Below are positions 1-6,475 of a stretch of DNA of 12,361 bases, one piece after another. Both the position numbers and the translations under genes were made by a program. The notes under the pieces were generated by a model. That model was not told the DNA's origin. It searched no databases and was given only the letters and a program-made list of their open reading frames with translations. This stretch comes from VFBF01 sp033764865 (GTDB lineage Bacteria > Pseudomonadota > Alphaproteobacteria > Caulobacterales > Aquidulcibacteraceae), in the NCBI GenBank assembly GCA_033764865.1, contig JANRIM010000030.1, positions 1-12,361 of the forward strand, given 5' to 3'. Each line of letters opens with the position of its first letter. The first letter of the stretch is position 1.

Positions 1-46
1 AATACTCGCGCGGCGTCGCCGGCGCGGGTGCATCGAGGGGAGAGCC

Positions 47-538
47 ATGTTGTTCCTGCTGTCGCCGTTCGGCCGCGTGAGCCGGCGCGGGTTCTGGCTG
101 GGCTATGTGCTGCTGTTTGCGGTTCTCTTCACCGGCGCATACTTCGCCGACGCCGCGCTGACGCGCGAAGGCCCGCTCACGCTGCCCGGCTGGGCGGAGC
201 CCTTCCAGTGGGCGTTTGAGATGGTGGGCGGGCCGGTGACCACCGCGGTGCTCGTCTTTCTGCCCTGGACCACCGCGATGATGATCCTCAAACGCCTGCA
301 CGATCGGGGTTTTGGCGGGTTGATCCTGGTGTGGAAGATCATCGTGCTGGCGGGGCTGTTGTGGCTTGCGGGGCAGGCGCACACGCTGGCGCCGGCGCCC
401 TGGGCCGGCGTGATCGCCATCGCGGCCAGCGTGCTGGCGCTGCTGATGGTGCTGCGGGTGGCGATCATCGTTCCCTTCCTCGCCGGCCAGGAGGGCGACA
501 ACCGCTTCGGCCCCGATCCGCTGGCGAAGCGCGGCTAG
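47..538 (+). CDS. DUF805 family inner-membrane protein
   Basis: A 163-residue membrane protein of the DUF805 family, whose biochemical role is not established. Three family hallmarks are visible: an N-terminal FGRVSRRGFW segment (about residues 9-18), the central KRLHDRGFGG motif (82-91), and a C-terminal EGDNRFGPDP motif near the end. About four hydrophobic stretches (roughly 16-36, 60-80, 96-114, 122-146) fit a small multi-pass inner-membrane protein. The ATG is preceded by a purine-rich GAGGGGAGAG ribosome-binding site, which supports this start. Length is normal for the family. It converges on the minus-strand TPR-oxygenase gene, and the two stop codons overlap in the tetranucleotide CTAG. 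Family assignment is firm; function is unknown. Confidence 0.9.
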   Translation: MLFLLSPFGRVSRRGFWLGYVLLFAVLFTGAYFADAALTREGPLTLPGWAEPFQWAFEMVGGPVTTAVLVFLPWTTAMMILKRLHDRGFGGLILVWKIIVLAGLLWLAGQAHTLAPAPWAGVIAIAASVLALLMVLRVAIIVPFLAGQEGDNRFGPDPLAKRG

Positions 539-2367
539 CCCAGCCGCGCGTCGGGCACGGCGTCGAAGGCGATGGTGAGGCGCTCCTCGCCCTCGCGGAA
601 CGGCACGGTGCCGTGCCAGAAGCACGAGGGAAACAGCGCAAGCCGGCCCACGCGCGGCTCCACGAACCGCTCCGCCGTCATCCCGGGCGTCGGCCAGCGC
701 GGCGCGGCGAACTGCAGCCAGCCCTGGCGGTCGGGCGCGCCCGCGACGCCGGGCGGCACCGCGACGTAGTACGCCGAGCTGATCCAGCCGGAGAGGTGCA
801 CGTGGTTGACGTGGTAGCCGCCGGGTTTCAGCCGCACCGACCAGCATCCCGCCAGCCGCGCGCGCCGCGACGCGGGCTTGCGGCCGTAGACGGGATGGGA
901 AGGGTCGTCCGGCAGGGCGGCGATGTAGTCGGCGAGCGCGGCGTCCACCTGCGCGAAGAACGCCTTGAGGGCGGGATCGTCCACCTCCAGCAGGCTCTTG
1001 GCCGTCTGCGTGCCCAGGCGGAGGGACTGGTCGAGCGGGTGCGCGTTCAACGTGTGCAGCCGGCGCAGCGTGGCGGCGAGCGCCTCGTTGAACGTCTCGA
1101 CGCTGACGTAGCCGGGGGGCGCGGGCAGGTCGTACACGCGGATCGCGCGGTCGAAGTCGTACAGGCGCGCATAGCCGGGATCGCCCGTCATCCGCAGCGC
1201 AACCGCCTCGTGCGCCAGCCACACGCCGTTGTCCGGCGTAGCCGCCCGGCCGACGCGGATGTGCGCCAGCGCGTCGCCCGCGCGCCCGGCGCGCAGCAGC
1301 GCGTTGACGAGGCTCTCGCGGATGTAGAGGTCGTCGGGGCGCGCCGCGTGACCGCGCTCAAGCAGGCGCACGGCCTCGGCGATGTCGTCCTGTTCGCCCC
1401 GCAGCACGCCCAGCGCGCTGAGCAGCGTAGGCTCGTCCGGCAGGACGTCGAGACCTTCCCGCAGCAGCGCCTCGGCCTCGCCATGGCGGTCCGCGCGGCG
1501 CAGGAGATCGAAGCAACCCAGCCGCAGCAGCGCGTCCCGGGGATGGGCGGCGACCGCGGCCTTGAAGTCGCGCGCGAAACCGGCCTCGTCGCCGCGCATC
1601 CAGCGCACCTTGGCCAGCGTCTCCTGCAAAACGGCGTCGGTGGGATGGCGGGCTGCCGCCTCCGCGAGCCGCGCCTCTGCGTCGCCCGCGCGGCCGAGAT
1701 CGATCAGGGCGCTCGCCCAGTTGCGTGCGAGTTCGGGCGCGGTGACGCCTTCGGCGTGGAGCGCGGCGAAGATGCGGTCCGCCTCGTCGCCGCGGCCGGC
1801 CTTGTCGAGCGCCACGGCGCGGTCATGGCGGGCGTTGACGGACCTCGGATCGAGCGCGAGCGCGCGGTCGAAGGCCTCCAGCGCCTCCGCGATCCGGCCC
1901 TGATGGCGCAGCGCCCCGCCCAGCGTCGTCCACGCGGCGGCGGTGGCCTGCATCTGCACCAGCAGCCGCGCTTCCCGTTCGGCGTCCACGTGGCGGCCGA
2001 GCGCGGCGTAGGCGCGCGCGAGATGCAGGCGCGCGAGCGCCAAGTCGGGGTTGAGCTTCAGCGCCCCCTCGAACGCCTCGGCGGCGTGATCGGCGAAGCC
2101 CGCGCCCTGCAACAGCAGGCCGAGGTTGTGGCGGTAGTCGGCGTTGCGCGGATCGGCTTCGATGGACTGGCGCATCAGCAGCTCGGCGTCGCCGATGCGG
2201 CCCTGCGCGCGCCGGATGAGGCCCAGCAGGTGCACCGCGGGCGGCGGCGGCGGGGGCCCCGCGTTCCAGAGCTTCGCCAGGACAAGTTCCGCGCCGCGGG
2301 CATCGCCCTCTGCGAGCACGGCGGAGGCGTCGGCGAGGATGCGGGCGGGATTGGGCGATGGCGTCAT
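535..2367 (-). CDS. TPR-repeat protein with C-terminal 2OG-Fe(II) oxygenase-like domain
   Basis: A 610-residue, probably cytoplasmic protein. Roughly residues 10-400 are alanine/leucine-rich helical pairs with TPR spacing (for example the stretch with AEAFEGALKLNPDLALARLH), expected to form a protein-binding superhelix. From about residue 507 the sequence resembles the putative 2OG-Fe(II) oxygenase family (PF13759 type): an H-x-H pair at 522/524 followed by GWISSAYYV, then FPSCFWHG with His585, then EERLTIAFD with Arg596. His522/His524/His585 are candidate iron ligands and Arg596 a candidate 2-oxoglutarate contact. No signal peptide is seen. A six-proline run (residues 38-43) sits in an early loop. 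The ATG was chosen because it forms an ATGA overlap with the upstream rluC stop; the open frame extends further upstream but only inside rluC. The substrate is unknown; modification of a protein docked on the TPRs is inference. Confidence 0.85.
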   Translation of the reverse strand: MTPSPNPARILADASAVLAEGDARGAELVLAKLWNAGPPPPPPAVHLLGLIRRAQGRIGDAELLMRQSIEADPRNADYRHNLGLLLQGAGFADHAAEAFEGALKLNPDLALARLHLARAYAALGRHVDAEREARLLVQMQATAAAWTTLGGALRHQGRIAEALEAFDRALALDPRSVNARHDRAVALDKAGRGDEADRIFAALHAEGVTAPELARNWASALIDLGRAGDAEARLAEAAARHPTDAVLQETLAKVRWMRGDEAGFARDFKAAVAAHPRDALLRLGCFDLLRRADRHGEAEALLREGLDVLPDEPTLLSALGVLRGEQDDIAEAVRLLERGHAARPDDLYIRESLVNALLRAGRAGDALAHIRVGRAATPDNGVWLAHEAVALRMTGDPGYARLYDFDRAIRVYDLPAPPGYVSVETFNEALAATLRRLHTLNAHPLDQSLRLGTQTAKSLLEVDDPALKAFFAQVDAALADYIAALPDDPSHPVYGRKPASRRARLAGCWSVRLKPGGYHVNHVHLSGWISSAYYVAVPPGVAGAPDRQGWLQFAAPRWPTPGMTAERFVEPRVGRLALFPSCFWHGTVPFREGEERLTIAFDAVPDARLG

Positions 2368-3350
2368 TGGAAGGCCTTGAAGGGGTCCTTGGCGTCGGAT
2401 TCGTCGAACCCGAGCGTCTCGAACGTCTTTTTCATGTGCGGCGGCAACGGCGCCACCACCCGCACCTGGCCCTTGACCGGGTGCGGCAGGTCGATGGCGC
2501 GCGCGTGCAGGTGCAACCGTTCGCTCAGCGCGCCGGGCGTGGGCAGATCGCACTTGTACTTCATGTCGCCGAGGATGGCGTGGCCGATGCCGGCCATGTG
2601 GAAGCGCAGCTGGTGCGTGCGTCCGGTCACGGGCTTCAGCGCCATCCACGCCGCCTTCGGATACGCTTCCGAGAGCGCGACGTAATCGGTGATGGCGAAG
2701 AGCGCGTCCTGTTCGCCGTGCCGGGCCTGGCGGACCATCTCGCGGTCGCTCTCCAGCGGGCCGGTGGACTTTTTCAGCCAGCCGCGGATTTCGCCCTCTG
2801 GCGGGCGCGGGCAGCCCAGCACCACCGCCCAGTAGACTTTGGTGGTTTCGCGCGCCTTGAAGGATTTCGACAGCGCCGCCGCCGCCCGCGGCGTGCGCGC
2901 CAGCACCAGGCAGCCGGTGGTGTCGCGGTCCAGCCGGTGGACGAGCTTGGGCCGCGCGTCGTACTCGAACGTCAGCCCGTCGAGGAGGAGATCGAGGTGG
3001 CGACCGGTCTTGGCGCCGCCCTGCACGGCGAGGCCCGCGGGCTTGTTGAGCACCAGCACGTCGTCGTCGCGGTGGATCACGAGGCTGCGCACGAAGGCGG
3101 TTTCCTCGGCGGTGATGGCGTGGACGTCGACGCTGGCGGACTTTTCCGGCAGCGGCGGCACGCGCACGCTCTGTCCGGGCCGCACGCGATCGTTCTCCTT
3201 CGCGCGCGCGCCGTCGACGCGCACTTGCCCGGTGCGGATCATCTTGCCGATCTGGCCCTGCGTGAGATGGGGGTAGCGCCGGCGAAACCAGCGGTCGAGG
3301 CGGACCTCGCCGTCTTCCGGCAGCACGGGCACGGTTTCCACGGGCTTCAT
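2364..3350 (-). CDS. rluC: RluC-type 23S rRNA pseudouridine synthase (S4 domain + RluA catalytic domain)
   Basis: A 328-residue enzyme of the RluA family, which converts specific uridines in rRNA to pseudouridine. An N-terminal S4 RNA-binding domain (about residues 15-75, RLDRWFRRRYPHLTQGQIGKM...) precedes the catalytic domain. The catalytic aspartate is Asp141 in the signature HRLDRDTTG. Other family blocks are visible: VLNKPAGLAVQGG upstream and PVTGRTHQLRFHMA downstream. The S4 domain plus HRLDRDT fits RluC or RluD; RluC is preferred because of its position next to crcB, so the exact target uridines are inferred. The start was picked as the ATG that overlaps the crcB stop (ATGA); extension further upstream would run through crcB. 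The next gene begins on its own stop (ATGA again), so the genes are probably translationally coupled. Confidence 0.88.
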   Translation of the reverse strand: MKPVETVPVLPEDGEVRLDRWFRRRYPHLTQGQIGKMIRTGQVRVDGARAKENDRVRPGQSVRVPPLPEKSASVDVHAITAEETAFVRSLVIHRDDDVLVLNKPAGLAVQGGAKTGRHLDLLLDGLTFEYDARPKLVHRLDRDTTGCLVLARTPRAAAALSKSFKARETTKVYWAVVLGCPRPPEGEIRGWLKKSTGPLESDREMVRQARHGEQDALFAITDYVALSEAYPKAAWMALKPVTGRTHQLRFHMAGIGHAILGDMKYKCDLPTPGALSERLHLHARAIDLPHPVKGQVRVVAPLPPHMKKTFETLGFDESDAKDPFKAFQ

Positions 3351-3712
3351 GCCAACCCCCGCGCAGTCATCAGGCCGGCGAACGCCGCACCCACCGCCAG
3401 CGTGACCGATGCGGCGAGGTAAAGCGCCGCCAGACCCATCTCCCCGCGCTCGATCATGCGTACCATCTCGATGGAGAAGGCTGAAAACGTCGTGAAGCCG
3501 CCGAGCACGCCGGCCCCGAGCACCAGCATGAGGTCCCGCCGGTCTCCCGCGAGGCCCGCAAGAAGGCCCATGGCGAAGCCGCCGGCGACGTTGACGATCA
3601 GCGTGCCCCACGGCGCCGCCTGGCCCCAGCAGCGCGCAGCCGCGAGCGTCACGCCGTAGCGCGCCGCTGCGCCGAGGGCGCCGCCCATGGCCACGAGAAG
3701 GAAATCACGCAT
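3347..3712 (-). CDS. crcB: Fluoride-specific ion channel CrcB/Fluc
   Basis: A 121-residue, four-helix membrane protein of the CrcB (Fluc) family, which exports fluoride through a dual-topology dimer in the inner membrane. Family motifs are clear: GGALGAAARY (10-19), PWGTLIVNVAGGFAMGLL (34-51, with Asn41) and GGFTTFSAFS (71-80), which contains the conserved Phe/Thr/Ser pore residues. Length is typical. The stop overlaps the rluC start in ATGA. Upstream, the gap to the lipoprotein stop is a short tandem repeat with no convincing ribosome-binding site, so translation may rely on coupling. No fluoride riboswitch is visible upstream; the gap is only 30 bases. The gene thus appears to be expressed as part of the cluster rather than switched on by fluoride. 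Confidence 0.93.
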   Translation of the reverse strand: MRDFLLVAMGGALGAAARYGVTLAAARCWGQAAPWGTLIVNVAGGFAMGLLAGLAGDRRDLMLVLGAGVLGGFTTFSAFSIEMVRMIERGEMGLAALYLAASVTLAVGAAFAGLMTARGLA

Positions 3713-3745
3713 CGGCTGTCCGGCGGGCTGTCCGGCGGGCTGTCA
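3710..3745 (-). repeat. Three 12-base units filling the lipoprotein-crcB junction
   Basis: Read on the minus strand, the 36 bases from the lipoprotein stop codon through the crcB start codon divide exactly into TGACAGCCCGCC, GGACAGCCCGCC and GGACAGCCGATG. The core GACAGCC occurs three times at 12-base spacing. Because 36 is a multiple of three, the two genes lie in the same reading frame, separated only by the single TGA. This looks like slippage expansion of a short stop-to-start spacer. Confidence 0.85.
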
Positions 3746-4267
3746 CAGGCGCGCGCGCACGGTGCTCTGCACCTGCCGCGCGTCGTAGGCGTTGGCGTTG
3801 TCGGGCTTGGGGCCGCGTCCGAGGCGGATCTCCAGCGCGACGGTGGATTTCGGACCGCCGCCGAGGTTGAACCCGACGCCCGCGCCGACGCCGACGGAGG
3901 AGCGACCGCCGTAGCTCGCGGTGCCGCCGCCGATGCTGATGCGCGGCCCGCCCGGCGCGCCTGCGCGATCCGTCGACCGTTGGTCGACGACGAACCAGTC
4001 GTAGCCCTGCGCCAGGGTGACGTCGGCGGCGCGCAGCAGCGCGAAGTCCGCCGCCGCCGCTTCGTTGGGCGCGTCGGCGTAGGTGACGCGGTAGCGGTCG
4101 TTCTCGATCTTCAATTCGGAGTAGCCCGCAGCGCCCGGGCGCGCGGCCGGCGCATAAACAGCCGGGGTGGCGCAGGCCGCGAGCGCGGCCGTCACGGCCG
4201 CGAACAGGGCGGCCTTCGGCGCGCGACGGGGCGAACGAGGGGGCGAACGGCGGGGCGTGCGGGTCAT
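3743..4267 (-). CDS. CC0125/CC1285-type lipoprotein
   Basis: A 174-residue predicted lipoprotein. An unusually arginine- and proline-rich N-terminus (residues 2-18) leads into a short hydrophobic core and the lipobox LAAC, with Cys32 as the lipidation site. The mature part carries GYSELKIENDRYRVTYA followed by FALLRAADVTLAQGYDWFVV, which matches my recollection of the small alphaproteobacterial CC0125/CC1285 lipoprotein family, whose function is unknown. A glycine-rich middle (GGGTASYGG...GVGAGVGFNLGGG) and a C-terminal AYDARQVQSTVRARL follow. The ATG overlaps the stop of the upstream pseudouridine synthase gene (ATGA). The long charged n-region is odd; the arginine pairs are not followed by the hydrophobic residues of a normal Tat motif, so Sec export is more likely. 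Family call is moderately firm. Confidence 0.8.
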   Translation of the reverse strand: MTRTPRRSPPRSPRRAPKAALFAAVTAALAACATPAVYAPAARPGAAGYSELKIENDRYRVTYADAPNEAAAADFALLRAADVTLAQGYDWFVVDQRSTDRAGAPGGPRISIGGGTASYGGRSSVGVGAGVGFNLGGGPKSTVALEIRLGRGPKPDNANAYDARQVQSTVRARL

Positions 4268-5058
4268 GTGGCCTCTCCATCGATGCGGGCGCCGCCGACG
4301 GGGACGTCCGGCAGCGCGTCGGCGAAGCCCAGCGCCGCAGCGGCGGCGGCGAAGGCGGGCGGCGGCGGCGCGGTCAGCCGCAGTCTTCCACCGTCCGGGT
4401 GGGGCGCGTCCAGCGCCAGCGCGTGCAATAGCAGATGCGGCGCGGCCACGCCTCCCAGCATGAACAGCCCGCCGTACTTGCCGTCTCCCGCGATAGGCCG
4501 CCCGAGCAGGGCGAGATGGGCGCGGATCTGGTGCATGCGCCCGGTGCGCGGGCGCACCTCCACCAGCGCCGCCGCAGGGCTGGACGCGAGCGTCCGGTAG
4601 GCGGTCTCCGCCGTCTGGGCGCCGGCCTCCCCGGGCCGCGCTGCGCGGACCACGTCCACCCCGCGGGCCTTCGTCTTGATCAGCGGCGCGGTCGCCACCC
4701 CTTCGGCGGGGTCGGGCGCGCCGCCGCAGACAAGCGCGAGATAGGTCTTGGCGGTGCGCCGGTCCGCGAACGCGCGGTTCAGGAACACCAGGGCGGCGTG
4801 GGTCCGCCCCGCCACGATGACGCCGCTCGTTTCGCGGTCGAGGCGGTGGGCCAGCCGGGGCTGTTTGGAGGGCCCGCGCGCGAAGGCGGCGAGCATCGCG
4901 TCGAGGTTGGCCTCCACGCCCGAACCGCCCTGCACCGACAGGCCCGCGGGCTTGTCGAAGGCGAGGATGCGGGCGTCCTCGTAGATCAGGAAGGCGCGGG
5001 CGCCGACGCCATCGCGGGGGAAGGTCGGCAGCCGGGGCGCGGCGTGCGCGGGAGGCAT
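4264..5058 (-). CDS. RluA-family pseudouridine synthase lacking an S4 domain
   Basis: A 264-residue RluA-family pseudouridine synthase, the second in this cluster. The catalytic motif HRLDRETSG contains Asp74, preceded by ILAFDKPAGLSVQGG and followed by EVRPRTGRMHQIRAHLALLGRPIAGDGKYGG, all normal for the family. Unlike the 2364-3350 enzyme it begins almost directly with the catalytic domain and has no S4 RNA-binding domain, as in RluA or TruC-type members. The substrate (rRNA or tRNA uridine) cannot be read from the sequence, so no symbol is given. The ATG at 5058 has no obvious ribosome-binding site upstream; a weak promoter candidate lies just before it, which could give a leaderless message. 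It is the first gene of the five-gene minus-strand cluster and its stop overlaps the lipoprotein start. Confidence 0.9.
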   Translation of the reverse strand: MPPAHAAPRLPTFPRDGVGARAFLIYEDARILAFDKPAGLSVQGGSGVEANLDAMLAAFARGPSKQPRLAHRLDRETSGVIVAGRTHAALVFLNRAFADRRTAKTYLALVCGGAPDPAEGVATAPLIKTKARGVDVVRAARPGEAGAQTAETAYRTLASSPAAALVEVRPRTGRMHQIRAHLALLGRPIAGDGKYGGLFMLGGVAAPHLLLHALALDAPHPDGGRLRLTAPPPPAFAAAAAALGFADALPDVPVGGARIDGEAT

Positions 5059-5063
5059 GGGGG

Positions 5064-5092
5064 CTTATGGCACGCCGAAAGGCGTTTGTCCG
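5064..5092 (-). promoter_or_regulatory. Weak promoter candidate for the minus-strand cluster
   Basis: On the minus strand CGGACA (5092-5087) and CATAAG (5069-5064) are separated by 17 bases, each matching 4 of 6 positions of the sigma70 consensus. Transcription would begin within a base or two of the ATG at 5058, implying a leaderless or nearly leaderless message. The match is weak and could be chance. The rest of the 146-base divergent spacer (5059-5204) shows no stronger signal. Confidence 0.25.
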
Positions 5093-5204
5093 GTCCTCAC
5101 CGCCGCGGCCGGGCTCGCGCGCGGGGCGGAGGGCATGGACAGGGCCGGCGACCGGGTTCAGCGTCGGCACCCAGCGGCGAACCGCCGCAGCAAGGGAGGC
5201 GCGC

Positions 5205-5621
5205 ATGCGGATCGCGGGTCACAGCGTCCTGGCCATCCTGGCGGCCAGCGCAGCGATGTACGTCATCGGGGCGCTGATCTACGGCCTGCTGTTCAGCGAG
5301 GCCTGGATGGCCCTGTCGGGCTACACCAAGGACAGCTTCGCAGGGCAGGAATGGCGCATGGCGCTGTCGCCCGTCATGCCGGTGCTGATCGCGGTGGGAT
5401 TGTCGATGCTGCTGCGCTGGCGGGGGGCGGGCACGCTGGGCGCCGGGCTGAGCACGGGCGTCATCGCCGCCGTGTTCTTCCTCGTGTCGAGCCGGCTCTA
5501 CATGTTCGTCTACGGCGTGGAGCCGCCGGGTCTTCTGGCGCTCGATGCGCTGCACATGGTTCTGATCGGCGCGGTGGGCGGGGCCATCCTCGGCGTCTGG
5601 CCGAAACCCAAGGCGGCCTGA
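5205..5621 (+). CDS. DUF1761 family membrane protein
   Basis: A 138-residue membrane protein resembling the DUF1761 family (function unknown). Four hydrophobic segments are visible (about 8-29, 53-71, 79-102, 112-132). The N-terminal helix runs into ALIYGLLFSEAWMALSGY, the family-like 'YGPLF...W' pattern, and the last helix ends at GAVGGAILGVWP. The start at 5205 is chosen because a strong AAGGGAGG ribosome-binding site lies 5-6 bases upstream. The same frame is open back to an ATG at 5067, but that 46-residue extension is arginine/proline-rich low-complexity sequence typical of non-coding GC-rich DNA. It stands divergent from the pseudouridine synthase gene and 62 bases ahead of surE, so it may share a transcript with surE-pcm. 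Confidence 0.8.
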   Translation: MRIAGHSVLAILAASAAMYVIGALIYGLLFSEAWMALSGYTKDSFAGQEWRMALSPVMPVLIAVGLSMLLRWRGAGTLGAGLSTGVIAAVFFLVSSRLYMFVYGVEPPGLLALDALHMVLIGAVGGAILGVWPKPKAA

Positions 5622-5651
5622 CACCGGCTGCCGGCGATGCTAAGCCGCGCC

Positions 5652-5669
5652 CGCGCGACCGGTCGCGCG
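5652..5669. promoter_or_regulatory. 18-base perfect palindrome upstream of surE
   Basis: CGCGCGACC followed by its exact reverse complement GGTCGCGCG, ending 14 bases before the surE ATG and inside the 62-base gap after the DUF1761 gene. It could be a protein-binding operator, or form an RNA hairpin (seven G/C-rich pairs around a CCGG loop) close to the surE ribosome-binding site. No T-run follows, so it is not a standard terminator. The symmetry is read directly; any function is inferred. Confidence 0.5.
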
Positions 5670-5683
5670 CCGGACGAGGCCGC

Positions 5684-6475
5684 ATGCGCATCCTTTGCAC
5701 CAACGACGACGGCATCCACGCCACGGGCCTTGCGGTGCTTGAGCGCATCGCCCACGCCTTCACCGACGACGTCTGGGTGATCGCGCCGGAGACGGAGCAG
5801 TCCGGCGCGTCGCGCGCGCTGACGCTGACGGCGCCGATCCGCGTGCGTGCGGTGGCGCCGCGACGGTTCGCCGTCACCGGCACGCCGACCGATTGCGTGC
5901 TGCTCGGCGTGCAGCATCTGATGGACGCGGCGCCCGATTTCGTTTTCTCCGGCGTGAACCGCGGCCAGAATATCGCCGAGGACGTGACGCTCTCGGGCAC
6001 CATCGCCGGCGCCATGCAGGGCATGCAACTGGGGATTCCCTCCATTGCGCTGTCGCAGGCGCGGGGCTTCCGCAGCGCCGAGGAGCCGATCCCGTGGGAA
6101 ACCGCGGAAACCTACGGTCCCGGCGTGGTTGGCAAGCTCATCGAGGCCGGCTGGCCGAAGGATGTGGTGATGAACGTCAACTTCCCGGACCTGCCGCCCG
6201 ATCAGGTGACGGCGGTGGAAGTCACCACGCAAGGCCGGCGCGACCATCACATCGTGTACGCCGACAGGCGCACCGACCTGCGCGGGGAACAGTACTACTG
6301 GCTGGGCTTCCGGGGCACGTTGTCCGATCCTCCGGAGGGCGTGGACCTGCGCGCCATCTACGACGGGCGCATTTCCGTGACGCCGCTGCACGTGGACCTC
6401 ACGCACCTGCCGACGCACCACGCGCTCAAGGCCGTGCTGGGCGGGGCGATCCCGAAGAAGGCGCCGCGCGGCTGA
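5684..6475 (+). CDS. surE: 5'/3'-nucleotidase SurE
   Basis: A 263-residue cytoplasmic, divalent-metal-dependent nucleotidase that removes phosphate from nucleoside monophosphates; the family is linked to stationary-phase and stress survival. The N-terminal MRILCTNDDGIHATGL holds metal ligands Asp8 and Asp9. Ser40 (in EQSGASRALT) and Asn92 (in FSGVNRGQNIAEDVTLSGTIAGAM) complete the expected metal site, so the enzyme should be active. Length is normal for the family. GAGG six bases before the ATG is a plausible ribosome-binding site. The frame is open well upstream but there overlaps the DUF1761 gene and carries no SurE sequence. Its stop overlaps the pcm start as TGATG, indicating translational coupling of this classic gene pair. 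Confidence 0.96.
   Translation: MRILCTNDDGIHATGLAVLERIAHAFTDDVWVIAPETEQSGASRALTLTAPIRVRAVAPRRFAVTGTPTDCVLLGVQHLMDAAPDFVFSGVNRGQNIAEDVTLSGTIAGAMQGMQLGIPSIALSQARGFRSAEEPIPWETAETYGPGVVGKLIEAGWPKDVVMNVNFPDLPPDQVTAVEVTTQGRRDHHIVYADRRTDLRGEQYYWLGFRGTLSDPPEGVDLRAIYDGRISVTPLHVDLTHLPTHHALKAVLGGAIPKKAPRG

Noticed and set aside
1..46. Possible minus-strand gene start (ATG at 33) divergent from the DUF805 gene
   Set aside because: Only 11 codons are in the window, arginine-rich and without a motif; not supportable.
331..2685. A 784-codon open frame on the + strand opposite the TPR-oxygenase and rluC
   Set aside because: Its translation is arginine/glycine-rich without family motifs, and the opposite strand holds well-supported domains; long antisense frames are common in GC-rich DNA.
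3713..3742. Possible fluoride riboswitch ahead of crcB
   Set aside because: The gap is 30 bases of tandem repeat, too short for the riboswitch fold.
3714..3744. The 12-base repeat considered as a CRISPR or integrative element remnant
   Set aside because: Units are directly tandem with no spacers, and there is no nearby transposase or integrase; simple slippage explains it better.
5072..5085. Hairpin ACGCC-GAAA-GGCGT followed by a few T's, considered as a terminator or regulatory stem
   Set aside because: The stem is only five pairs and the T-run is two or three bases; too weak to call.
3743..5206. A 487-codon minus-strand frame joining the lipoprotein to sequence upstream
   Set aside because: The upstream part is an out-of-frame reading of the pseudouridine synthase gene; only the lipoprotein part has family sequence, starting at the ATGA overlap.
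5057..6475. An N-terminally extended SurE of 472 residues
   Set aside because: The extra residues overlap the DUF1761 gene in another frame and have no SurE similarity; the canonical MRILCTNDDG start is at 5684.
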